A stretch of DNA of 64,000 nucleotides, taken from contig CP012810.1 of the NCBI GenBank assembly GCA_001936135.1, positions 2,294,001 through 2,358,000 on the forward strand. The letters run 5' to 3'. Origin of the DNA: Saccharomycopsis fibuligera x Saccharomycopsis cf. fibuligera (taxonomy: Eukaryota; Ascomycota; Saccharomycetes; Ascoideales; Saccharomycopsidaceae). Position numbers and translations under genes: made by a program. The notes under the pieces are model-generated. The model did not search any database, was not told the origin of the DNA, and worked only from the letters and a program-made list of their open reading frames with translations. The number at the start of each line of letters is the position of its first letter. Position 1 is the stretch's first letter. Of the stretch, positions 30,962-42,095 are shown piece by piece.

Positions 30962-33640
30962 ATGAGCCAAACAATATCAACAGCCATCGTTGCCGCCTCT
31001 GCTGTCCACTACATGCCCATCGAGATTTGGGAGCAGATATGCGCTCATCTTTCAGTCCATGATATTCTCAATTTAAGGCTCGCCAGCTCACAATTCAATG
31101 CTATTGCCACCGCAAGTAGGATATGGCGCCGTATTGTGGTATATAAATGGTTTAGTGTATTGGATTTGGACCGCAGCGACTTGTACCAAACCACCAATTT
31201 CTTTGACTACTATAAGAAAAGACAGAGGACTGACATGGAGGTGAAAGGCTTGTTATTCGATGACATTGAAGAGTTTGAAGATCACGAGGATTTTTTGAAA
31301 GCAGTATGGCAGACTACAAAATATGGCGAGAAAATAATACCATTGCTACTCAAGTTGAAAAATGAATTCAACAGGGAAATTAGCAACAATAAACGTATAA
31401 GCACTACAACCACCACCCAACACCTCTCACTGTATTATGTTGCTGAACAAGTACTCAGATCACTACGACGTAAAAATGCATTCGAGCTCATTTACAATAT
31501 TTGTTACAACAAAATTCCCGAAGCAAATTCGTTTACTAATCCAGCCAATTTGCTTCTCGAGGAGTTTTTTTTCAAGTTTTCTTACCTCGACCCCGGGTTT
31601 GATGAATTGCAACAATTTCGCAGCCATGTTATTCAAGAAATTGTCAAATTTTTCAGGCTTTTTCTGGAAGATAATAACAATCCCCAAAACTCCAGTGATA
31701 AACTCTCACCCACTGCCTTAGTAAAACGCATTACTGAGACTTTCCACATGTATCGCCATCAGCAATTCCGCAATCATAGCCAGGCTATATCTCGCTTCAC
31801 CTACACAATGCCCGCCCTCGAGGACTCTTTTGCTACTAGAGTATATGCCGGTGAAGCCACTGGACATTCTATTTTAATTGCTTCCATCATTCAAAAAATT
31901 GCATTGAACTGCAACATTGTTTGCTTTGTCTCCAAAAGGTTTTTGGTTGTTGAGGACCCTACCTTTGAATATGGCTATTCTTACAATAAAATGACGGCCA
32001 AATCAATTGTTTCCTATACTTTAACTCAAGTGTTACAACAGTATCGTGTTCCAACTTTGCCAGGAAATATGCCATTGCAAGCAGTCAGCGGACCGAGATT
32101 TTGCAGATATATTGATCCAGTGACATGGGATTATCTTTTAAAAATTTGTTACTTTGAGTATCCTTCAATTCCAGAACTGCTTACCTCATTTTACAGAGAC
32201 ATTAGCAATGGTGCTTCTCAATCAAGGCAGACAGAGACACAATATACCAATGAATATCTTGCGCTAATTTTCCCAATATCCAAATGCAAAGTGCAAAAAA
32301 GTGATATTGAACAAGTCAAGTTATTCACATATTTGCTTAAATTACAGCTGGAAAATCACCACCAGTCACAATCTTCATCCCAATCACAACAAGTAACTCA
32401 AAGATTGAACTCAAACCATCTTCGTAATGTTCTTCTGCAAAGTATTCATGACACTGGAGGCAGTCCTCATAATTTTGCCCAGATAGCAAAATTGAAACAT
32501 CAATTTCTTGATAATCTTATGCTATACCATATTGCTGATTTTCCATGTATTAAGCCATTTTGGCCAAAACTACTAGGCCCACCATTGGACCTTGAGCTTT
32601 TTGCTCCGGTAGAAGAATCAATTGATGCCCTTACTGCCAGAATGAGTGCCACTTCTACAGATTCCACCGCTGCCACTTCCACAGACGACAAGAGACGAAG
32701 AAATAGTCAAGCGGTGATTTCAAAACAGGCCCGCAAGTTTGAGTACTTTAAAAACTTGGAAGCTGAAATCTTTAGCACATTTGAAGATCGATTCAAGCGG
32801 CATAATGGGTTAAAGTTTGCTAAGAGAAATAGAAGTCGTGTTCTGCACAACACAACTTCAACACCAGCAGAAATAAACACACAATCTCAATCTCAATCAC
32901 CAAGGGCGGTTCTTGATAACGAAATCGAACCACGTTTCAAAGTTGGAGACCCAGTTTATCATCGTCGATGGGCAGAAAAAGGAATTATAGTTGGTTGGAA
33001 GAAAGCAATTCGATTCAATCGTATTAATTCTGCTTCATCATTGTCATTATCTACTTTATCTTCGTCTGCAGTATCATTACAGCGGGCTGCTGCTCAAGCA
33101 ACGGCAACGGCAGCTTCAAATAATGATAATCGCATGAATGCCAATGCAGCGGCAGCGACTGTCAGCGGCATTAGTAGCGACACAAATGTGACCATCAGCA
33201 CTAACACTAACGACGGCATTGGTGACAGTAGTGAAAACGGAAATATGAATAGAAATGGGAATGAGAGCTTTTATAGCATCAATAACATCAGCAGCACTAC
33301 TCATCTAGATGATGATCCCCTGTTATTTTTAGTGGATATTTTTTACACCGTATTTTTATTATCTTCTGGAGAAACTAATGTTTATGCAGAAAGCGGATTG
33401 GAGCCGTTTGAAATTGTCCAACTACCAAGTTCTAAAGAAAAAGAAATAGAAACCGAGGAAAGTGGGGAAAGCCGTGACCTTGACGATGATAATAGTGATA
33501 ATCTTGGGTTAAAGGGGCTTTCTTGGGGCGAAGATGTTGCAGGAAACCTGCACATTGGCAAGTTTTTCAAAGCTTACGATTATGGCAAGAGACGATTTGT
33601 GGCTAATAGTTTATTACGGAGAATCTATCCCGATTTGTGA
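30962..33640 (+). CDS. F-box protein with SirB1/transglutaminase-like and YccV-like domains (FBXO21-like)
   Basis: Putative substrate receptor of an SCF (Skp1-Cullin-F-box) ubiquitin ligase. The 892-residue protein has an N-terminal F-box (about residues 17-60: MPIEIWEQICAHL, then LRLASSQFNAIA and WRRIV), a helical middle with a segment resembling the SirB1/transglutaminase-like fold (about 300-400), and a C-terminal YccV-like domain starting at RFKVGDPVYHRRWAEKGIIVGW (about residue 660) and resuming at LLFLVDIF, NVYAESGLEPF and GKFFKAYDYGKRRFVANSLLRRIYP. This order is that of human FBXO21. Between the two halves of the YccV-like domain lies a low-complexity Ser/Ala/Asn insertion of about 100 residues. 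The ATG at 30962 is the first in frame. FBXO21-like identity is my inference from motif order. Confidence 0.85.
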   Translation: MSQTISTAIVAASAVHYMPIEIWEQICAHLSVHDILNLRLASSQFNAIATASRIWRRIVVYKWFSVLDLDRSDLYQTTNFFDYYKKRQRTDMEVKGLLFDDIEEFEDHEDFLKAVWQTTKYGEKIIPLLLKLKNEFNREISNNKRISTTTTTQHLSLYYVAEQVLRSLRRKNAFELIYNICYNKIPEANSFTNPANLLLEEFFFKFSYLDPGFDELQQFRSHVIQEIVKFFRLFLEDNNNPQNSSDKLSPTALVKRITETFHMYRHQQFRNHSQAISRFTYTMPALEDSFATRVYAGEATGHSILIASIIQKIALNCNIVCFVSKRFLVVEDPTFEYGYSYNKMTAKSIVSYTLTQVLQQYRVPTLPGNMPLQAVSGPRFCRYIDPVTWDYLLKICYFEYPSIPELLTSFYRDISNGASQSRQTETQYTNEYLALIFPISKCKVQKSDIEQVKLFTYLLKLQLENHHQSQSSSQSQQVTQRLNSNHLRNVLLQSIHDTGGSPHNFAQIAKLKHQFLDNLMLYHIADFPCIKPFWPKLLGPPLDLELFAPVEESIDALTARMSATSTDSTAATSTDDKRRRNSQAVISKQARKFEYFKNLEAEIFSTFEDRFKRHNGLKFAKRNRSRVLHNTTSTPAEINTQSQSQSPRAVLDNEIEPRFKVGDPVYHRRWAEKGIIVGWKKAIRFNRINSASSLSLSTLSSSAVSLQRAAAQATATAASNNDNRMNANAAAATVSGISSDTNVTISTNTNDGIGDSSENGNMNRNGNESFYSINNISSTTHLDDDPLLFLVDIFYTVFLLSSGETNVYAESGLEPFEIVQLPSSKEKEIETEESGESRDLDDDNSDNLGLKGLSWGEDVAGNLHIGKFFKAYDYGKRRFVANSLLRRIYPDL

Positions 33641-34114
33641 CTTACAGGTATATTAGTATCTGTTTGGCAATTATTGAATAACTGCTACTGAGAAAGCTGC
33701 ATGGAAAAAAAAATTACTTTTGATGACTTTATATAATTTCTTACGTTTTTGTTTTCTTCTATTTTTATTTTTTAAAATTCCATTCCATTTCATGTTCACC
33801 TGCATTTTCTGATGAGCTTCTATGTTGTTCTTTTTCTTAATTTTTGTTTTATTCGTATACTATTCTGCCGTGCATACCCAAGGCTTTTTGGTTAAAGATT
33901 GACGAACGATTGTTTACTCTCGAGGGTATCTGCTTTTTGATACTATCAAGTGACTCTGCCTCCCCGTTGTCAATCAATGATCGACCTCATATACGTCATT
34001 GCAAAGTAACCTTCTCTAAAAACACGTAAAACTGCTAGCTTTCACCAAGTGTTGGATATGCTTACAGGGTGTGGCATTTGAGTAGGGTTATTTATAGATA
34101 AGAAGGCCTGCTTT

Positions 34115-34151
<37 letters not shown>

Positions 34152-35508
34152 TATCTATATAGCGTTTCTTTTGAGTTTTGACAATTATTCATATGCTAAA
34201 TAAAGTTTCCAAAATCTGTTTGTTAGTGAGAGGTGGTGGGGGTGCATGTCCTGGTATCCAAGGCATCATTATGTATAGTAACCGGAGGTGTTACTTCAAG
34301 TGAAGAGAAAGTTTTTGTATACTAGTGCAGTGAACTGAGCAAACGTCACAGGGCAAACCACAGCTCACGCGTGTATGTTACATGACGATATACGTCTTAT
34401 CTTCAAGACAACATCACAAAACACCAAAAAGGCCTTTGAGACCAACCGATTGACCGATTGTTATTACCAATGTTCACCCGTTTACACAGAAAAGCACGCG
34501 CGCATAACAGACGCACTACCTGATGCATCTCGGTATGCATATTTTTTAATATGAACTTGGCTTTAAGCTTCGAGGAGCCTGTCGCCGGCCGCTTAGGGGC
34601 GTTTATACATTATAAAGATGCCGGTTTATCGCGGTTTGCCCTCGAGTAAAACCGTGCTATTGCGTTGAAATTATGCTATAGCGCTGCTGTATACTGTAGC
34701 GCTTCTGTAACGTTTGGTTTTCAGCTAACATGTTTTATCGCGCTTGGTGCTTTTTATGTAGATATTCAACTACCTTGGTTTGCTATACTTGACCCTAGAT
34801 GTAGTGATATGCAGGATGTTGGAGGATGGTATGTGCAGGTTACAAACATGTGCATACATCATTTACCTCATTTATCTTCTGGCTCTGTTGGTAAATGGAA
34901 AATTCCAATATCGTAACATTGCATGTTGAGCGTGGGCATGGTTCAAAAAATAAAATAAAAAAAAAAAAAAAAAAAAAAAAAAATTAAAAATAATAATAAA
35001 ACATTTTCAATAAGTTTGTTAAAATCAATCTTTTACTGCAATGCTTTATTTGAAAAAACTTCTATTAAATCATCAACTTCCTAGCATAATCTCTACAAAC
35101 TATGTTAAATAAAATGGAAAACAACGATAGCACAAGCTGAAGCGAATAACGGAAAAGAGCAGAGAAGGATTTATAAATAAACGCTTGTAAAAGAATGAAT
35201 GGAGAAAACTTCAACAATATAAATGTAATGGAATAAGGGTAAAATTGAGGTAAAAGAAAAGCGGACACACTGACAGAAAAATAAAGTACATGAAAAAACG
35301 TAAAACATCTAAGCCGAAAAGCGAAAATAGAAGATAAAAAACACAACCTTATAAAAAAGAGCTAAAATTAAAGAAAAGTAAAGCAAAAATACAACAAGGA
35401 AAAAAAAAACTAAAGAGACTAATATTATAGAAATGCTTCGCAGCAGCATAAAAAAAAAAAGTCTAAGTGCGCACTTTTTCGTTTCATTATCTGTTTAACA
35501 ATTAAATT
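33641..35508. other. Convergent intergenic region, F-box gene / PHO2
   Basis: 1.87 kb between two converging 3' ends, unusually long for such a gap. Contains T32 at 34119-34150, A27 at 34957-34983, and a more GC-rich block at about 34560-34660. An 83-codon frame at 34665-34916 is unrecognised and judged chance. An unannotated non-coding RNA cannot be excluded. Confidence 0.55.
34119..34150 (+). repeat. Poly(T) tract, 32 bp
   Basis: Longest perfect homopolymer seen in the window. Confidence 0.9.
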
Positions 35509-37917
35509 TCACTTTGTTCCTGCAGTACTCATACTTAATGTTTGCGCATCACTGGCATTGCTTGAGCTTTCATCACTACCAGTAAATCCTGAGGCAGAGT
35601 CTCTACCACCATTATTAAACTGACTTGGTGCTCTTCTCAATGAATTCATGTTATTGACGGAAGACGGACCATTACCAAAGCTATATGGATGAGATGAATG
35701 TGGGTGGGGCAAACCTGAAGAACCAGGATGCAGCAGGAGATTTTGAAACACTCTTGGATCAGCCCCTCCATGATTTCCACTGACGTTAACAGAATAGTTG
35801 TTCATATTGCCTTGCTGATGATTTTGTTGTTGTTGATAATTCTGAAGCCCTCTAAGAGGTTGCAAAGGGGTGCTACTGTTAGAGGAAGCTTGAGGAAACT
35901 GTGCTGGGGCCAGCATTGGTGCCTGATTGGGAGCACTAGGGTCACTAGCTGCTTCTTGGTTAGGAGTTACAACAACAGTTGATGGGGGTTGAGACTGTGG
36001 CCCACCTAAAGCTCCAGGTGGTGGCGGAACTGCGTTACCAGGATTACCATAAGGGAAATAGCCAAAGTCAGGTTGAGGAATCTGTGGTGGAAACTGGCCA
36101 CTGTGTTGTGGTTGAAGCGCTGGTTGCAAAAGCGGCAACTGTTGAGTGCGACTATTTGAGCGATCATTGATTGACGTGGAGCTTTGGTTGTTACCCACAG
36201 CACTGGCTTTATTACTATCATTGCTGCCGTTTACTTGTTGACCACTTGATATATTATTATGGTTTGTGGTTGCTGCATTGCTGACAGAATTTAAAGGAGA
36301 AATAGCAGAAGCAGAGCCAGGAACGCTTTGATTTGCAGGAGTGCTGTCTTTAGTCATACCATACTCAAGAACACCAGTATCGACTGTAGATGTTGATTGT
36401 GGTGGATAACTGCTAGCATAAGAGGAAATTGATGATGATTTTGGGCCACTAATAGACCCCGCACTACTATTATTCACATTGTAGGCACCATTAGTAACGC
36501 CTGTGTTGTAGAGTGCTGATAGTGGTCTGAAATTATTAGAATTAGAATCAAAATTAAGAAAAGCCGTCGATGGGTTTTGAGCTGGTCCTGGTGAGTCTAA
36601 ACTGTACATGGAGCTGGTGCTTTGAGTGTGTGAGTGGAAACCACTGCTAGATGGGGCAAAAGAAGAAGCAGTAGGAGTGGTAAGCGTAGATGGAAAATTG
36701 TAATTGTTCAATGATGGGGAGAATTGGGAGCCATTGTCGAAGTGGTTTCCGCCAGTATAAGCAGATGCGGAAGTTGGTGGAATAGCAGATGATAGGTTTG
36801 TTTCATTGATTTGGTTTTGGTCAGATGACCCACCTTGAAGATATTGGTCACTTAATGGACGTGTTATGCCACCAGCTTTGCTGTTCAAAGAGTTTGTGAT
36901 ATGTGTGATTTCATTATGCAAAAACTCTAATGGCTCTTTGCGACCAATAATTCTATGAGGAATACCAGTACCACCAACGCCGTTGTGGGCATCTTTAACT
37001 TGGCGATTAATACTAAAGTCTTCTGAAACTGTCCATATGTTTTGTGTGTTATATTGGTGATTTACTCTGGTGAAATAAACTGCAAATCGTGGTGATCTAG
37101 ATAAAAACAACATGAGCTCACTGTTGAAAATGTTTCTATTATAGTCTGTTGTGTTTGCAGTCTTGCCTGAAGTTGGTAATATACTAGAAGAATGAACGTC
37201 ATTGAGAGAGAAAAATATTCTGAATAGTACTTTCTCACCTTCTATTTTTGTGCTAAAAAAATAGTTGAGTTCATTATCTTTTCTAGACAAAATAATTGCC
37301 AAGTCCAAGGGATCAGTCATCAAGCTTTCCACAGCAACTGGTGATAAGTTATTCAAAGAGGGAATAAAAAAATAATTCACTGCTGCATCTTGTTTAACTC
37401 TTTGCCAGTGACCAACAGTGATCGAGCTTGCATGTATGAAACTATAGTAATCATTAATAGGCATAGGAATTGTTTTACCTTGATCAACTGGTCTGTTATG
37501 AAGTCCTACTCTAAGTCTTTCGGCATCAGATGACAGGTAACTTGTCTGCTGTAACTTTTCCATTTTACGGACCTTAGCTCTTCTATTTTGGAACCAAATT
37601 CTGACGGATCTTTCAGAGAGACCAATCTTTTGGGAAATTTGCTTTCTAATTTCTGGTGGAGGATTGTGATTTTTGTCAAACTCCTCCAAAAGTGTTTGCA
37701 AGCTAAAACCATTTACTCTTGCTCTTTTTGGGGCACTGCCGGATGCAGTAGTTTGTGATGATGAAGATCCAGGCGGGGTTGATGGCAGGGAACCCGATGC
37801 CGCTGCATTTTCGACGGTTGTGGCATTCGTCGTCGAGTTGACGGAAAACTGGTTAGGATAAAACAGGTTTGATCTCGATATTTGCTGGGAGAACGGGTTT
37901 GAATATGACATTATCAT
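35509..37917 (-). CDS. PHO2: Homeodomain transcription factor Pho2/Grf10
   Basis: Homeobox activator that in yeasts works with Pho4 (phosphate genes) and Bas1 (purine and histidine genes). The 802-residue protein has a homeodomain at about residues 63-122 with recognition helix RIWFQNRRAKVRKME. It is followed by the blocks that define Pho2 orthologues: SSITVGHWQRVKQDA, LSPVAVESLMTDPLDLAIILSRKDNELNYFFS, RSPRFAVYF, and IWTVSEDFSINRQVKDAHNG with GIPHRI. The remaining half is low-complexity Ser/Asn/Gln/Pro, typical of an activation region and much longer than in S. cerevisiae. ATG codons at 37917 (MIMSYS) and two codons later are both possible; the first is used. The upstream side is the 14-kb desert, so an extended promoter is possible. 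In Candida albicans the orthologue is called GRF10. Confidence 0.92.
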   Translation of the reverse strand: MIMSYSNPFSQQISRSNLFYPNQFSVNSTTNATTVENAAASGSLPSTPPGSSSSQTTASGSAPKRARVNGFSLQTLLEEFDKNHNPPPEIRKQISQKIGLSERSVRIWFQNRRAKVRKMEKLQQTSYLSSDAERLRVGLHNRPVDQGKTIPMPINDYYSFIHASSITVGHWQRVKQDAAVNYFFIPSLNNLSPVAVESLMTDPLDLAIILSRKDNELNYFFSTKIEGEKVLFRIFFSLNDVHSSSILPTSGKTANTTDYNRNIFNSELMLFLSRSPRFAVYFTRVNHQYNTQNIWTVSEDFSINRQVKDAHNGVGGTGIPHRIIGRKEPLEFLHNEITHITNSLNSKAGGITRPLSDQYLQGGSSDQNQINETNLSSAIPPTSASAYTGGNHFDNGSQFSPSLNNYNFPSTLTTPTASSFAPSSSGFHSHTQSTSSMYSLDSPGPAQNPSTAFLNFDSNSNNFRPLSALYNTGVTNGAYNVNNSSAGSISGPKSSSISSYASSYPPQSTSTVDTGVLEYGMTKDSTPANQSVPGSASAISPLNSVSNAATTNHNNISSGQQVNGSNDSNKASAVGNNQSSTSINDRSNSRTQQLPLLQPALQPQHSGQFPPQIPQPDFGYFPYGNPGNAVPPPPGALGGPQSQPPSTVVVTPNQEAASDPSAPNQAPMLAPAQFPQASSNSSTPLQPLRGLQNYQQQQNHQQGNMNNYSVNVSGNHGGADPRVFQNLLLHPGSSGLPHPHSSHPYSFGNGPSSVNNMNSLRRAPSQFNNGGRDSASGFTGSDESSSNASDAQTLSMSTAGTK

Positions 37918-38856
37918 GGGCGACGATTTTTATATTTGGATTGATTTTCTTCTTAGTCAGAGGACTGATGGTGGCTTGGACACTTGCGAAAGAAGCAAAA
38001 TAGGAAGCGATTTAGAAGAACCAAAGGAAGATGGATAACTATAGTATAAGAAAGCGAACTGAATGTAACTGGTTTCAGCGCTCGGAAGGATCTTAAGGGT
38101 AAGAACTTTGAGGTAGAGGCAAAAGCTAATTGTGGTGACTCAAAACTTAGCACAGAAATGGACGAAGATATAATGGCAAGTAGATAATTGACTAGCTAAG
38201 ATGTTGAGACACACCAGAAGTAATTCTATGAAACAGTAATCTGTAATTAATTACTGTCAAGGTCAAGTAAAATTAATAGACGCCTCTGAAATAGATAAAG
38301 CGAAATAAAGAGAAAGGAGGCAGATGTAGGGAAGAAAGAAAGAAATTATAACCCAGAAAAATTAAAAGTGGAGGATGGGACTGTATTTAAAAACCCGCCG
38401 ATGGATAGAATTGGGAGGAGGTAAGCGCCATGCAAGGTCCAAAAAAGAAAAAAGGTTGAGAGAAACATTAAAATCTGAGAAGAAGAAAAAAAAAAAAAAA
38501 AAAAAAAAAAAGAGCATAGAAGACAGTGTTGGAAACAGAAAAAGCCCAGATCAAAGCGTCAACAAGACACAAATCCACCATGTATGCAGGCAAATAAAGT
38601 ATTGTAGGTGCATGGCGCTAAAGGCTATTTAACATCATCGCTGCAATTACAGCAGGAAACCAGAAAGACAATACTCAATTAACAAGCATAAGTCTTGCAA
38701 CACACTGCAAGTAGGTGGTCCTGCTGCTCTCTTCCCAGCAGTAACCCCTGTAAAACACACACGCGCTCACAGGAAATAAAAAACTATATTGCCTTCAGGC
38801 TATATCTACAGCCCACACAGAAATTATATGCAGCTGTAGCTGTCTGTGCGTCTGGC

Positions 38857-38870
38857 GCGCGTATACGCGC
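38857..38870. repeat. 14-bp perfect palindrome GCGCGTATACGCGC
   Basis: Self-complementary GC-rich sequence in an otherwise AT-rich region, about 0.95 kb upstream of the PHO2 ATG. Confidence 0.85.
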
Positions 38871-39024
38871 ATACATTCTTGCCTGTGAGAGACGTATCAT
38901 ATTTTTCATTTCGCAGCATTACACAGCAAGAAGCATTCTACTACACTACTCGGCGTCATGCAATGCGACGTACTTATAAATCCAATGCGTTTTGCAGGGC
39001 AGAGCGCAGTTGTACTATAGCAAG

Positions 39025-39063
39025 CTACTATAGTATACTACTATAGTATACTATTATAGTATG
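39025..39063 (+). repeat. 13-bp tandem repeat, three units
   Basis: CTACTATAGTATA twice exactly, then a third copy with two changes; partial units flank both sides. The unit itself contains TAGTATACTA and CTATAG palindromes, so the array can form hairpins. Confidence 0.85.
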
Positions 39064-41496
39064 CTATAGTGCGCCACCGTACATAGGCCCCAAGCAGAAC
39101 ACTAGCAATTTTTTATTTTTGTTTTTTAGCATTTTATTTTTAACTCTGATTTCGATGATGGCAGCCTTGATTGACTTTTTTTTTTCTCTGTACTAAGATG
39201 CTCTGCAACGCGCGGCAAGCCGGACCTCTATTGATTTCCTGGATGGTGCGTAGTTACGTAATTGGGTTGCATGAAACTATAGCCAGCTGCTATAATTGAC
39301 ATTGAAAGACTGCCACATAGGGGAAAAAAGAGAAGAGGAAAGCGAAGAGAGTTTTTTAGCCTGCAGTCAGAAATCAGCTAGTCAGCGGAGTAAGCCATCA
39401 CCATTGACAATCGCCAGTGGCAACCAGGGTTATGGGCAGTTGGCAGTTGTGACAGCAGTCACACTGGCAGCCTGTGAGCACAAGTAAAGCATTTGCTCTT
39501 TCTTTTTTGGTGCGTACAACACATGTGCTAATACCGCTCAGCATCGTCCAAGATCTAAATAGCCAACAGATTATCCACCCCAGTACCACAACAATGCGTT
39601 TTTCCGTCAAGCTCTTGTAGGATATAAATGCCATTGGGGGGAATGAAACCACGGCTGTATAGCACATGCTATGTGTCTGAGCTTTGCGTTCCTTTTCGGT
39701 CACGAGTCTCTTTCTGCTAGCTCCTATGGGAAACCAGGCACCCAGTTGGGTCGGTGGGACCTGTAAGAAAGCTGTCAAGTCCCCACTAAGGCTACCCCCT
39801 GATGTGCAGTGTTGCTGGAAGAATCACTTGCTTTCAGTCATACGGACACTGGCTCACCATCTAAACAGCACTGTAAAATACGTTAAGGTTAGGCTTACTA
39901 CGGGGGTGGTCGGTCTTCCTGGTATTCGTTTCCCCAGCATCGCCCAGTTTATTGTAATTAATAATTGGGTACTCAGTCAGGCTGATCATAATCAAAAACA
40001 GGAAAATGTTGCTCGTAAAACTGCCATTTGACGCTGTGGATTTCCTGTGGTTAATTACAAAGACAGGCTTGTCTTTGAGGCACGCCGACCAAGAAGTAAA
40101 TATTATGAACGGTACTCAGAGATTGAGGCGACATGCCACGCGGGCGTGTGCCCTGGTACGGAAACAGGAAGGTGTCGGCATTATTTATGTTCCGGGAGAT
40201 ATCTGCGAGCGGTATTGCTTATTTATCAGCCAGTCTTCCAAGACGAGTCAGGATGGGTCAGAAGTGGTGTTATACTATATATTAAATTATATCGCAAAGC
40301 AAACCGAGTCTTATTATCATCTGTCTATCATACACAGAGCTATATAATCAACGATAATATATGGATCTGTGTTCTTCTGGAGCTGGCAAACTGAACGTAG
40401 ACGATGCACTATGTATCGTTAATCTTTTACTGGAACTTTTGGCTTTGCGCTTTTCGTGCCAATGTTTGACACATTAAAATTACGGTAGCACTACACAAAA
40501 AATAAAAAATGCTGCTTTGTTTTGTCTTGTAATCTGAATACTCACGGAATCTAACTGTTGACAGGCGAGCTAGTTGTAAGTATACCTACTATGCATTGCA
40601 GTTGTTGCCGGCCCTCGCGAGATCCCCGACTAAATGGATAGCAGTGAGGCAAAATAAAAAATTGCCCTCCAGATATAAAGCAGCGAGTGAAACAAAAACA
40701 AACCAAAAAGATGGGAAATGGGAAAAAGCGAGACCGTGAATTAAAGAAAAGTGTGACAATTAACCAAAAACTCACTTACGACTCAAATAAAACTCCAAAA
40801 AAACACTTGTTTGTTGTTATTATATATGGAGATCCCAGCTTTGCTGAGTCCCAAGCTTTTGCAAACCATTTTAGATCACGCATACTGAAAGTAATTACGG
40901 CATTTAGTATCGCAATAATCGGTTTCACTAATTACTCTTCACTGTTTTCTTTCTTGATTTCCCGATGAAATTGGTCCACTTTTTGCAACTACATAATTCC
41001 GCTGGTGTTTGTGTACTGTCAAAATGCCAATTATCTCAGCTATTTATCATATCAAAACGGTAAATTAATTTTCGCTACCATTACATTAAAGCAACTGTAA
41101 TACTTCGTCAATTAAAGCTTTTTGCACTTGATTTTGACCTCGTAATTTCGAAAATATCAATTTGCTATTTTTTTTTTTGTTTTCAGTGTTGTTGAATTCA
41201 AATATCATTGCTTGAGAAAGATCCTTTAAGACCTTAAACCTACTACTTGTTGGTCACGAATGTTGAGAAAAGGCCAAAAGTCTTTTCAACTAATTTTCAA
41301 CAACTCATGCTAAACAATAAGCTATACTGAGCCAAACAAGCTTTATAGCATGTTTTTCTGCTCCCAAACCAGCAATTGTCAACTTTCTCAAAGTTGGACA
41401 TGCTGGCATGCAGAAATATTATAAGAAGCATGGATCTTGTTCTTGGCGGGAGGTGAGAAATAGTGTTTGATTACCGAAAAGCTTGCACAACCTGTA

Positions 41497-41528
41497 TATG
41501 TATAGTCTAGTTTATGTATAGTCTAGTT
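41497..41528 (+). repeat. 16-bp direct tandem duplication
   Basis: TATGTATAGTCTAGTT occurs twice back to back, perfect. Confidence 0.9.
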
Positions 41529-42079
41529 GGAAAATTGTCATATGGTCGTTGCTGATCCAAAGCGTGGATTCTCGATGTTTGGAGAAAGTTTTGGTTCTGA
41601 TCCCGGCTCAAGCCTATTGTGGACATTCTGACGTAAGTAAACTAACAGTTAGGTACGCATGTCCGGTTACATTTATAGCCTCTACTATATCCGAAACAAA
41701 AAAAAAAAAAAAAAAGAACAACCATCGGCCACTAAACTAAGCCCCTGTCACGGAAAACTGTAGGGGCGTGCGATTTTTCTTTTCAGTATTAGGGTTGAGG
41801 GCAATACCAGAGCAGCTGTCACGGCAATAAGACAATGCGCTATTACCCAATAGACAAGACAATAGTAGGCGCATTGCACGGTGCGCTAGTAGTGCCCAGG
41901 CGTTGATGTCAAGAAGATAGAGTCACTGAAAAATTGGACATATACCATCCGTGAAAATGTTTTTTGTTTCTTTGTTTTTACACCTTGACCATTTTACGAT
42001 ACACGTCTTCTTGTATGTTTGAGCCCGGCCTTCTGTTATCTCAGATGCTTTCTCGAGGCAAACTCCAAGCGTTAACATA

Positions 42080-42095
42080 GTCGGACATGTCCGAC
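42080..42095. promoter_or_regulatory. 16-bp palindrome with CGG-N6-CCG
   Basis: GTCGGACATGTCCGAC is perfectly self-complementary and contains TCGG-N6-CCGA, the spacing bound by Ppr1-type Zn2Cys6 factors. It lies far from any gene. Confidence 0.4.

Noticed and set aside
39684-40394. Two 115-codon frames in the desert
   Set aside because: No recognisable domains or motif blocks, different frames; kept only as part of a GC-island observation.
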